NCBI GenBank assembly: GCA_910587905.1
Contig: CAJUOF010000011.1
Coordinates: forward strand, 1-9,743
Reading direction: 5' to 3'
Source of the DNA: an uncultured Lachnospiraceae bacterium
GTDB taxonomy: Bacteria > Bacillota_A > Clostridia > Lachnospirales > Lachnospiraceae
DNA: 9,743 bases
In this document: piece by piece, positions 1 to 6,170 of the stretch
How positions within the stretch are numbered: the stretch's first letter is position 1
Layout of the letters: each line of letters begins with the position of its first letter
Translations under genes and position numbers: made by a program
Notes under the pieces: generated by a model
Databases searched by the model: none
The model's input: the letters and a program-made list of their open reading frames with translations, nothing else
Told to the model about the DNA's origin: nothing

Positions 1-222
1 ACACTGGCAGGACGCCTGGTAAAGCCGATCGTCCTTGACAAGCAGCGACACCCGGTAACTCCGCTCCCCCTCCTGGACCAGCGCCCGCACCTTTTCCTCC
101 CCCTTCCAAAAGCTCTCGCTGGAGAGAAGCCGCACCTTCCCCCGCAAAAACAAATCCTCCCCCTGCTCATATTCCGTCCGACTTCTCGCCTGCTGCCTGA
201 TGGCTTCATCCGAACCTGCCAT
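1..222 (-). CDS. SNF2-family helicase with SWIM zinc finger (N-terminal fragment)
   Basis: The first 74 codons of a gene that runs off the left edge of the window. The start ATG (220-222) follows a purine-rich AGAGGGGAG stretch. The fragment resembles the N-terminus of bacterial SNF2/SWI2 helicases that begin with a SWIM zinc finger: a tyrosine-containing helix (YEQGEDLF, about residues 18-25), short beta strands (KVRALVQEGERSYRVSLLV), then ASCQC at residues 70-74. The two cysteines C72 and C74 would be the first ligands of the CxCx(n)CxH SWIM motif. The second half of the finger and the ATPase core lie outside the window. It sits 75 bp downstream of argS on the same strand and may be cotranscribed with it. 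Proteins of this type are ATP-dependent DNA translocases of poorly defined cellular role. The family call rests on a short fragment. Confidence 0.6.
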   Translation of the reverse strand, partial: MAGSDEAIRQQARSRTEYEQGEDLFLRGKVRLLSSESFWKGEEKVRALVQEGERSYRVSLLVKDDRLYQASCQC

Positions 223-297
223 TCTCCCCTCTTTCCGGCGCACCTCTCACGCCATTCCGGCTATCCAAAAAACTCGTCCAAAACCCTAACTCCCGGC

Positions 298-2067
298 TCA
301 CATTCTGTCTGGTGCTTCAAAGCCGAGAAGCCCGATGCAGGTCTCCAAAATCCGCCTCACCAGCTTAAGCAGCCGAATATAGGCCGCCTGCCGCTTCCGG
401 TCCGTCTCCGCCATGATCTTCGTCTCATGGTAAAACCGGTTGAAGGCATTGGACAGCTCATAGACATACTGACATATTTTGTGGGGCGCCTGCTCATAAA
501 AAGCCGAAAGCAGGGCGTCCTGTACCCGGCCCGCCATGAGCTGGAGGGCCTTCTCGCTCTCCGAAGCCGCAGGAAGAATCTCCCCTTCGCCTGTAACTTT
601 GTCCGCAAGCTCCTCATATTTGGCCTGAATGGACTTGATCCGCACGATGGTGTAAAGGATATAAGGACCCGTGTCACCCTCAAAAGAAATGAACCGATCC
701 ACGTCAAAGACATAATCCTTGGCCGCCTGGTTGGAAAGGTCCCCGTATTTGAGAGCCGCCAGCCCGATCACCTTTGCCGTCTCCCTTGCATCTGCCTCCT
801 CCATGGACCGATTTTCCATGATCTTCTCATAGACGGCGCCGCTAATCTCCTGAATCAGGTATTCCAGCCGCATGATCCCTCCGTCCCTGGTCTTAAACGG
901 CTTTCCATCCCGGCCGTTCATAGTCCCAAAGCCCAGGAAATCCAGCTTCACCTCCGGTCTCACAATCCCGGTCTTCCTGGCACAGCGGAACACCTGGGTA
1001 AAATGGAGAGATTGACGCTTGTCCACCACGTAGAGAATCCGGTCAGGGGCAAAAAGCTTCTCCCGCTCCACCAAAGTCGCCAGATCCGTGGTAGAATACA
1101 GGGTTGCGCCGTCAGATTTGAGCAGAATACAAGGCGGCACCTCCTTGGCATCCGTCTCCTCGGCCACGTCCACCACCAGAGCGCCCTGGCTCTCGTGGGC
1201 GAAGCCCTCCCGCTTCATCCGCTCCACCATGTCCGGAATATAGCCCTGAGCATCGCTCTCTTTCTTCCAGATGTCAAAGGTCACATTCAACTTTTCATAA
1301 TTCCTCTTGAGGTCAGAGACAGACACATTTAAAATATGGTTCCACAGCGCCAGATAGCCCCTGTTCCCGTTCTGGAGCTTAAACGTGGCATCATGGGCCT
1401 TCTTCGCAAAAGCCTCGTCCGACTTGGACTTTAAGCTGGCCGCCGGATAAATTTCCTCCAACTCCCCAATGGTAAAGGGCGCTTCCTTCGGATATTCCCC
1501 CTCAAAATCCTCCTTAAAATAGGGAAGCTCCGGCTGTCTCTCCCTCACTTCCTCGATAATGAGCCCCATCTGGAGCCCCCAGTCTCCCAGATGGACATCC
1601 CCGATCACCTTATGGCCCAGAAATCTTGACAACCGCTTCATACTCTCCCCGATAATGGCCGAGCGCAGATGCCCCACATGGAGCGGCTTGGCAACATTTG
1701 GTCCGCCGTAGTCAATGACGATCGTCTCCGGCTTTCCCTCCAGACAAACTCCCAGCCTGTCGTCGCCGTCCATCTGCCCCAGATAATCCGCCAGAAAAGC
1801 CCCGGAAATCTTCATATTAATAAAACCTGGATTCACCGCCGAAGCCTCCTCAAAGGCCTCGTTTCCCAAAAGCCTTCCCACCACGTCATTTGCGATCATG
1901 ATGGGTGCCTTTTTATAAAGCTTCGCCCCGGCCATGGCGCCGTTACACTGGTATTCACAAAGGTCCGGCCGGTTGGATAAGGTGACCTTCCCAAGGCTCC
2001 TCTCATACCCACAGTCCACAAATCCCTGCTCCACAATTTCTGTAATTCTGTCGATCAGCTTTTTCAT
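298..2067 (-). CDS. argS: Arginyl-tRNA synthetase (ArgRS, class I)
   Basis: Charges tRNA-Arg with arginine using ATP in the cytoplasm. The 589-aa product has the usual bacterial ArgRS order. An N-terminal Add1-like domain covers about residues 1-105. The Rossmann core carries the HIGH signature as HVGH at residues 130-133, inside PNVAKPLHVGHLRSA. The KMSKS region has the degenerate ArgRS form FKTRDGG at 391-397. A C-terminal DALR anticodon-binding domain spans roughly 465-589 and ends in the typical GFEAPDRM. An in-frame ATG exists four codons earlier (2077-2079), but it overlaps the perfect Shine-Dalgarno GGAGGA (2072-2077), which lies 4 nt before the ATG at 2065-2067; the shorter start is therefore chosen. 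It is transcribed divergently from the cupin gene and followed by the helicase gene. The 5' leader is too short for a T-box. Confidence 0.97.
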   Translation of the reverse strand: MKKLIDRITEIVEQGFVDCGYERSLGKVTLSNRPDLCEYQCNGAMAGAKLYKKAPIMIANDVVGRLLGNEAFEEASAVNPGFINMKISGAFLADYLGQMDGDDRLGVCLEGKPETIVIDYGGPNVAKPLHVGHLRSAIIGESMKRLSRFLGHKVIGDVHLGDWGLQMGLIIEEVRERQPELPYFKEDFEGEYPKEAPFTIGELEEIYPAASLKSKSDEAFAKKAHDATFKLQNGNRGYLALWNHILNVSVSDLKRNYEKLNVTFDIWKKESDAQGYIPDMVERMKREGFAHESQGALVVDVAEETDAKEVPPCILLKSDGATLYSTTDLATLVEREKLFAPDRILYVVDKRQSLHFTQVFRCARKTGIVRPEVKLDFLGFGTMNGRDGKPFKTRDGGIMRLEYLIQEISGAVYEKIMENRSMEEADARETAKVIGLAALKYGDLSNQAAKDYVFDVDRFISFEGDTGPYILYTIVRIKSIQAKYEELADKVTGEGEILPAASESEKALQLMAGRVQDALLSAFYEQAPHKICQYVYELSNAFNRFYHETKIMAETDRKRQAAYIRLLKLVRRILETCIGLLGFEAPDRM

Positions 2068-2108
2068 AAAATCCTCCATCGAAACTCTTACACATTCACT
2101 ATCCGCCT

Positions 2109-2137
2109 ATTATATACCTTTTTTTCCGGAAAGTACA
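2109..2137 (-). promoter_or_regulatory. Probable argS promoter
   Basis: Minus strand: perfect -10 TATAAT at 2109-2114, with a weak -35 TGTACT at 2132-2137 and a 17-bp spacer. Transcription would start near 2102, giving a leader of about 35 nt. Confidence 0.6.
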
Positions 2138-2171
2138 TAGACTTTTTATGCTTCCTTTTCTGTCCCTTCGG

Positions 2172-2180
2172 TGGTATACT
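2172..2180 (+). promoter_or_regulatory. Extended -10 promoter of the cupin gene
   Basis: Plus strand TGG followed by TATACT (2175-2180) is an extended -10. No good -35 is seen at the expected distance (TTCCTT near 2152). It lies 53 bp upstream of the start of the cupin-like gene and back-to-back with the argS promoter. Confidence 0.5.
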
Positions 2181-2232
2181 GAAACAAATACCGAAGCGGC
2201 ATCTGCTGCAATATTTATGGAGGACAGCGATT

Positions 2233-2685
2233 ATGAAAGTAAAGATTCAGAATTTAAAGGATGTAGCCATCAAGGGCGTCAATGTGATGTTCACGGAAAC
2301 CTGCGAGACCTATAAGGAAGATTTTTTTGAATGGACCGCATTCCCCATCGTCACTCAGTTTAAGACAGACAAAATCATGTCCGGCGTGCTGCAGGGTTGG
2401 CACCATACTCCCAATTTCAGCGTGATCGAATACCATGAGGACGCCGAACAGTTCTTCTTCACAGAAGGGACCGCCCTGATGCTGTTCATCGACATCGTGG
2501 ACGGAAAACCCGCCATGGACACGGCTCAGATCGTCCGCATTCCCGCAGGCACCCAGCTTGATATCGCCGCAGGCAAGGGTCATTTCGTGGCCGTTGCGGA
2601 AGGATGCACTTTCAAAGCCATCGTCGTCTCGCCCGTCCAGGAAGCCCCCAGAATGGACCTTGCAGAGATGGTGTGCGGCGAATAA
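2233..2685 (+). CDS. Cupin-like / ureidoglycolate lyase-like small protein
   Basis: A 150-aa soluble protein with no signal peptide or membrane segment. The start ATG follows GGAGGA (2219-2224) with 8 nt spacing. The alternating hydrophobic and polar strands, the WHHTP stretch (residues 56-60), EYHEDAEQFFF (66-76), and a later PAGTQLDIAAGKGH segment (104-117) suggest a small beta-barrel of the cupin superfamily. In such folds, His and Glu residues of the first motif (H57, H58, H68, E72) and H117 of the second could bind a metal. The PAGT...H pattern also recalls ureidoglycolate lyase (AllA)-type barrels, but no allantoin or purine degradation gene is nearby, so substrate and pathway are unknown. 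It is a single-gene unit with its own promoter, convergent with the aminotransferase operon. Confidence 0.6.
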   Translation: MKVKIQNLKDVAIKGVNVMFTETCETYKEDFFEWTAFPIVTQFKTDKIMSGVLQGWHHTPNFSVIEYHEDAEQFFFTEGTALMLFIDIVDGKPAMDTAQIVRIPAGTQLDIAAGKGHFVAVAEGCTFKAIVVSPVQEAPRMDLAEMVCGE

Positions 2686-2709
2686 CAGGACCCCAGATCC
2701 GGCGCGGAT

Positions 2710-2728
2710 GGTATCCCAATAGGATATC
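2710..2728. terminator. Possible hairpin between convergent genes
   Basis: GGTATCC (2710-2716) and GGATATC (2722-2728) form a 7-bp stem with one G-U pair and a 5-nt loop. It sits in the 43-bp gap between the stops of the cupin and DUF1858 genes, where a terminator is expected. No U-tract follows on either strand, so the call is weak. Confidence 0.25.
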
Positions 2729-2929
2729 TCAGACCTTGTGGAACAGATGCAGGTTCAGCTTGCGCACCAGGAGCACGGGATCCAGCCCGTGCTCTTTGGC
2801 CGCCTGCTCCAGGGTCTCCCCGGAGGCGGAGGCACAGCCGATACAGGCCATTCCCGCCTGGGCAAGAAGCGGCCCCGCCGCCTCATAGGTTTCTAAAAGT
2901 TCACTTACCAGCATATCTTTTTCGATCAT
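2729..2929 (-). CDS. DUF1858 / redox-disulfide domain protein
   Basis: A 66-aa cytosolic protein with the DUF1858 fold, also called the hybrid-cluster-protein-associated redox disulfide domain and related to the N-terminus of ScdA. Visible hallmarks are the opening SELLETYEAAGPLLAQAGM helix region, the paired cysteines in MACIGCASASGETLEQAA, and the closing HGLDPVLLVRKLN. Family members are proposed to use the Cys pair in redox or metal-cluster chemistry; no specific role can be read here. The ATG at 2927-2929 is preferred over an in-frame GTG three codons earlier (2936-2938), because AGGTGA at 2935-2940 is well spaced for it and the GTG overlaps this site. It starts 17 bp after the aminotransferase stop and so is probably cotranscribed with it. 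Confidence 0.8.
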   Translation of the reverse strand: MIEKDMLVSELLETYEAAGPLLAQAGMACIGCASASGETLEQAAKEHGLDPVLLVRKLNLHLFHKV

Positions 2930-2946
2930 CCTTTTCACCTGACCTT

Positions 2947-4473
2947 TTACTGATGATAATAGCTTAAGAAGTCCGCAAGCTTTTCGGTAAATTCTTTAAG
3001 CACCCCTACTCTGGGCAGGTACACTACCCGGAAATGGTCCGGCTCCTTCCAGTTGAAGCCGCCGCCGTGGATCAGCAGGACTCTCTTATCCCGCAGAAGA
3101 TCCAGCACAAACCGTTCATCGTCGGTGATATTGAACTTTTTCACATCGATCTTCGGGAACATGTAAAAGGCCCCCTTGGGCTTCACGACGCTGATCCCCG
3201 GAATCTCTGTCAGAGCATTGTATACGCACTCCCTCTGTTCGTAGATCCGACCGCCCGGCACCACGTAGCTCTCCACGCTCTGATGGCCCCAGAGGGCCGT
3301 CTGCACCACCGACTGGGCCGGCACATTGGAGCAGAGGCGCATATTGGAAAGCATCTTGATCCCTTCCATATAATCCTTCGCAATGGTCTTGTTGCCGCTG
3401 AGGACCATCCACCCAATCCGAAAGCCGGCGATCATATGGGATTTGGATAGGCCGCTGAACGTGGTGCAGAACAGATCCGGCGCCAGAGACGCGATGGACA
3501 CATGCTTTTCCCCGTCCATGACCAGACGATCATAGATTTCGTCCGAAAAGAGCATCAACTGGTGCTCTCTGGCAATGTCAACGATCTGCTGCAGGACCTC
3601 CTGCGGATACAGCGCCCCGGTGGGATTGTTGGGATTGATGATCACGATCGCCTTCGTCCTGTCGGTGATCTTCTTCCGAATATCCTCCATGTCCGGATAC
3701 CACTCCGCCTGCTCGTCACAGATGTAATGGACCGGCGTGCCACCGGCCAGGGTGGCGCTGGCCGTCCACAGCGGATAATCCGGCGAGGGGATCAGAATCT
3801 CGTCCCCGTCGTCCAAAAGAGCCGACATGCAAAGATTGATCAGCTCGCTCACCCCGTTTCCCGTGTAAATGTCATCCATGGAAACATTGGGGATTTTCTT
3901 AATCTGGGCATACTGCATGATCGCCTTTCTAGCCGAAAACAGTCCGTTGGCCTGAGAATACCCCTCACAGTCTGTAAGCTGTCTCCGCATGTCCTGGATC
4001 ACCTCGTCCGGTGTCCGAAAACCAAAAGGAGCCGGATTTCCGATGTTCAGCTTCAAAATCTGCATTCCCGCCTCTTCCATCCTGGAAGCCTCCTCCACCA
4101 CCGGCCCCCTCACGTCATACAGCACATGATCCAACTTCGATGACTTCCTAAATTCCCGCATATTCCTTCCTCCCGAAGCTTTCCTATCTTCATGATATTC
4201 ATATTTCTTATCTTTTTTGCCTTGATCCGTCTCTTCCTCCTGCATATCGCCCGTCTGCGCTTCCTCCCCCTTAAGCCAAGCCGCTTCCACTTGAAGAGCC
4301 TCTGCCAAAAAGCGAAGGATCCCCGCCCGGGGAATGGTCTTCCCGCTTACATACTGACTCATATGGCTCTTTCCAAGCTTGATTCCCCGCTCCGCCGCCA
4401 TGCGAATCAAATCCGCCTGCTTCATGTCCAGCCGCTCCATGGCCAGCTTTAATCTGTCCGCAAAGGTTTCCAT
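2947..4473 (-). CDS. XRE helix-turn-helix / AlaA-type aminotransferase fusion
   Basis: A 508-aa two-part protein. Residues 5-70 form an XRE/Cro-like helix-turn-helix (MKQADLIRMAAERGIKLGKS, then SQYVSGKTIPR). A charged linker covers about 70-104. Residues 105-508 closely follow E. coli AlaA, a PLP-dependent fold-type I alanine-pyruvate aminotransferase. Visible landmarks are KSSKLDHVLYDVRGP at its start, NIGNPAPFGF, NPNNPTG (280-286), DEIYD (311-315), the PLP lysine K344 in GLSKS, and R482 in DHFRVV for substrate carboxylate. The expected activity is transfer of the alanine amino group to 2-oxoglutarate; the HTH suggests a second, DNA-binding role. The start is the ATG at 4471-4473, 7 nt after GGAGGA. 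An upstream in-frame ATG (4525-4527) has no ribosome binding site. A second strong site precedes M105 (see separate entry). Confidence 0.9.
   Translation of the reverse strand: METFADRLKLAMERLDMKQADLIRMAAERGIKLGKSHMSQYVSGKTIPRAGILRFLAEALQVEAAWLKGEEAQTGDMQEEETDQGKKDKKYEYHEDRKASGGRNMREFRKSSKLDHVLYDVRGPVVEEASRMEEAGMQILKLNIGNPAPFGFRTPDEVIQDMRRQLTDCEGYSQANGLFSARKAIMQYAQIKKIPNVSMDDIYTGNGVSELINLCMSALLDDGDEILIPSPDYPLWTASATLAGGTPVHYICDEQAEWYPDMEDIRKKITDRTKAIVIINPNNPTGALYPQEVLQQIVDIAREHQLMLFSDEIYDRLVMDGEKHVSIASLAPDLFCTTFSGLSKSHMIAGFRIGWMVLSGNKTIAKDYMEGIKMLSNMRLCSNVPAQSVVQTALWGHQSVESYVVPGGRIYEQRECVYNALTEIPGISVVKPKGAFYMFPKIDVKKFNITDDERFVLDLLRDKRVLLIHGGGFNWKEPDHFRVVYLPRVGVLKEFTEKLADFLSYYHQ
4159..4174 (-). 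promoter_or_regulatory. Internal ribosome binding site and start within the fusion gene
   Basis: Minus strand GGGAGG (4169-4174), 7 nt before an in-frame ATG (4159-4161). This is codon 105 of the fusion. The protein from here (404 aa, MREFRKSSKLDHVLYDVRGP) starts in the same place as a stand-alone AlaA. The site could yield a catalytic domain without the DNA-binding domain, or be a relic of two once-separate genes. Confidence 0.5.
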
Positions 4474-4480
4474 AGACAGT

Positions 4481-4486
4481 TCCTCC
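4481..4486 (-). promoter_or_regulatory. Shine-Dalgarno that decides the fusion-gene start
   Basis: Minus strand GGAGGA, 7 nt from the ATG at 4471-4473. The upstream alternative ATG (4525-4527) is preceded only by an A/T-rich stretch with no purine-rich site. Confidence 0.75.
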
Positions 4487-4556
4487 GTCGGTTCAATTTT
4501 AGCCGCATCCTTCGATCCGAAGTTCATTTTTAAGATCGAGGTTCAACTTCCCGTGT

Positions 4557-4585
4557 AGTATAACATGAACCAGAAAAAAGTTCAA
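4557..4585 (-). promoter_or_regulatory. Promoter of the XRE-aminotransferase operon
   Basis: Minus strand: -35 TTGAAC (4580-4585), 17-bp spacer, extended -10 TGT-TATACT (4557-4562). Transcription would start near 4550, giving a leader of about 77 nt before the chosen start codon. The -35 hexamer is itself one of the repeated TTGAAC motifs. Confidence 0.75.
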
Positions 4586-4601
4586 TCCTCTTTCTGGTTC
4601 A
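4566..4601. promoter_or_regulatory. Putative operator: 11-bp inverted repeat straddling the -35
   Basis: TGAACCAGAAA (4566-4576) and TTTCTGGTTCA (4591-4601) are perfect inverted copies separated by 14 bp. They flank the -35 hexamer on both sides. Further plus-strand GGTTCAA copies occur at 4540-4546 and 4490-4496, the latter inside the leader, and GTTCAA recurs at the -35. This arrangement suits a repressor dimer. The encoded XRE domain is the obvious candidate for autoregulation, by inference. Confidence 0.6.
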
Positions 4602-4631
4602 ATCTTTGTTTTTCTTCCGGGCAGGATCCAT

Positions 4632-5456
4632 TCACCCTGCAAACCTTCTCAACATACAGCTTACAATCCCCAGGCTGCTGCACACATAGATCAGGTACTG
4701 CACGGAAGCTGCCGCCAGGAAGTACCTGGACAAGCCGTCAAAAAACCAGGAATCTCCCGGCAGGCGAAGGGCCAGCCTGGAACCTGCGAAAGCCAGCAGG
4801 GAAAACAGCAGAAACGAGCACAGTCCCCGGCCCACGTCCATTCTCTTAAGCCTCCCGTCCCAGTAAACCCGCCTTCTGGAAACCATCCACAGAAGAGAAA
4901 ACGCCCCGTAAACCATCGTGCCCGCCGCCAAACAAAGATAACACATCCCCCCGTAGCTGCGCTCTTCCAGGATAGAGGCGACAGAGCCAAAGGCCTCCTT
5001 CCCCGCCAAAAGCCCACGAAAAAGTCCCGCCAGAAGGACAACCATAAGCGCCAGAGAGACCAGTCGGAGCAAAATGGGCCTGCGCCACCAGCTCCGCCCC
5101 CGGCCCTGTGTCCGCCTCCCAGACTCCGTTCCCGCCCGTTCCGCCTTCCCTTTTCGTCCCTCGGCTTCCGCCCGCCTCCCGGCCCGCTCCTCCTCAAACC
5201 AGATGTCCGGCTCCGCGGGCCACACCGACCTCTCCTGTTCCGGATGGTCATACGGGTCCCTTCCGTATTTCAGATAAGACGACTTCCTGTCTCCGTCCGA
5301 ATCCTCCACATTCTCAGAGACAGGCTCCAGCACCAGCGTCTGCTCCAAGTCCGCCTCTTCCCCCTCCGCTTCCCAAAGCTTCGGGCTTTCATCCGGCTCC
5401 CATCCCGGCTCCTCCGGCACAAAATCAATCTCCGGTCCTCTTCTTCTGCTCTCCAT
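4632..5456 (-). CDS. Four-helix membrane protein with long acidic N-terminal region
   Basis: Unrecognised 274-aa protein. Residues 1-125 are hydrophilic and probably disordered: about 1-60 is acidic and rich in Glu, Asp and Pro, followed by KYGRDPYDHPEQ (63-74), and 88-125 is rich in Arg, Glu and Gly. Four hydrophobic stretches follow, at about 128-151, 171-193, 209-231 and 245-268. The Arg cluster just before the first (RSWWRRP) predicts a cytoplasmic N-terminus and, with four spans, a cytoplasmic C-terminus. No catalytic motif is visible. The start ATG (5454-5456) follows GGTGAG with about 6 nt spacing; the TTG codon just before it is not needed. It lies 80 bp downstream of the TIR gene on the same strand, probably the last gene of that unit, and 70 bp upstream of the aminotransferase promoter. 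Confidence 0.75.
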   Translation of the reverse strand: MESRRRGPEIDFVPEEPGWEPDESPKLWEAEGEEADLEQTLVLEPVSENVEDSDGDRKSSYLKYGRDPYDHPEQERSVWPAEPDIWFEEERAGRRAEAEGRKGKAERAGTESGRRTQGRGRSWWRRPILLRLVSLALMVVLLAGLFRGLLAGKEAFGSVASILEERSYGGMCYLCLAAGTMVYGAFSLLWMVSRRRVYWDGRLKRMDVGRGLCSFLLFSLLAFAGSRLALRLPGDSWFFDGLSRYFLAAASVQYLIYVCSSLGIVSCMLRRFAG

Positions 5457-5536
5457 CAATTCTCACCACACACTTTCCGCAATCTCAAGGCTTTCTATTC
5501 CGAACACCATTCTCACACACCTTCCCGTCCTTCCGA

Positions 5537-6115
5537 TCATCTCATCTTTTTCAACAGCCCTCTCATCATATCGGAAAAAGCATCCTCGTTCGCTACTCCC
5601 GGCCTGTCTTGCAGGATCGAAGATCCGGCCGATGTCTCTGAGACCGCCTTCTTCCTCCCATGAGAAGAGGACTTCTGTCCTCCGTCTGCCTCGCACTTTG
5701 GCAGCCCTAAAAAGTGTGTCTTTATGTAAGCGGCCAGCTCTAAAAGTGTTTCGTCGCACAAACCGGAAGACGGATCAATGTCGATCTCCTGTAAAACGTC
5801 CAGATAATAGGCCAATCCGTCGCTCAAAGGGGCGGAATCCAGCCTCACGTACAAAACCCGGATGTCATTCCGGACGGCGGAATGGATCTCCCTGATCACA
5901 TGCTTGGAAGCGACAGAATGTTCCGTGATCAATACCAGCATGATGCTGGAAGCGCGGATTCCCCTGACGATCGTCTCCGCCCATTCCGCACCATAAGGAA
6001 TATCCCTGGGTGCAATCCAGCATCCCAGGCCGTTCTCTTCAAAAACATCACAGAATCTTTTTGCAATTTCATAATCCTTGCTCGAATGACTGATAAAGAT
6101 TGCTTTTTCCGGCAT
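5537..6115 (-). CDS. TIR-domain protein (putative NAD+-cleaving or signalling)
   Basis: A 192-aa cytosolic protein. Residues 4-135 form a Toll/interleukin-1 receptor domain: IFISHSSKDYEIAKRF (6-21, strand A and helix A), GCWIAPRDIPYGAEW (31-45, BB-loop region), SSIMLVLITEHSVAS (56-70), then VIREIHSAV (73-81) and IRVLYVRLD (85-93). E76 in IREIHSA aligns by eye with the catalytic glutamate of NADase TIR domains (the KEIVTA region of SARM1), so NAD+ hydrolysis is possible but not shown. Residues 140-180 form a Ser/Lys/Gly-rich linker, followed by a short amphipathic basic C-terminal helix (SDMMRGLLKKMR). The start follows AGAAAGGA with 6-nt spacing. It lies 55 bp after the upstream unknown gene and 80 bp before the membrane-protein gene. 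Bacterial TIR proteins serve in antiphage immunity or as secreted effectors; no signal peptide is seen here. Confidence 0.88.
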   Translation of the reverse strand: MPEKAIFISHSSKDYEIAKRFCDVFEENGLGCWIAPRDIPYGAEWAETIVRGIRASSIMLVLITEHSVASKHVIREIHSAVRNDIRVLYVRLDSAPLSDGLAYYLDVLQEIDIDPSSGLCDETLLELAAYIKTHFLGLPKCEADGGQKSSSHGRKKAVSETSAGSSILQDRPGVANEDAFSDMMRGLLKKMR

Positions 6116-6170
6116 CGCTTTTCCTTTCTGACGTCCCGGTATCCCCTGTGGACATTGACCTCTCCCGAAA

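Noticed and set aside
427..1332. 301-codon plus-strand open frame
   Set aside because: It is antisense to argS in a GC-rich region. The product is His/Arg/Leu-rich with no recognisable domain, and ArgRS motifs on the other strand are unambiguous.
2080..2108. Possible T-box or riboswitch leader for argS
   Set aside because: The predicted leader is about 35 nt, far too short for a T-box, and no specifier or antiterminator motif is visible.
4627..4645. Hairpin GCAGG/CCTGC around the stop of the membrane-protein gene
   Set aside because: Only 5 bp with an 8- to 11-nt loop, and no U-tract follows; not a credible terminator.
5108..5641. 177-codon Pro/Ser-rich plus-strand open frame
   Set aside because: It is antisense to the acidic head of the membrane protein and the end of the TIR gene. 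The Pro/Ser/His composition is the expected mirror of Glu/Gly/Arg-rich codons.
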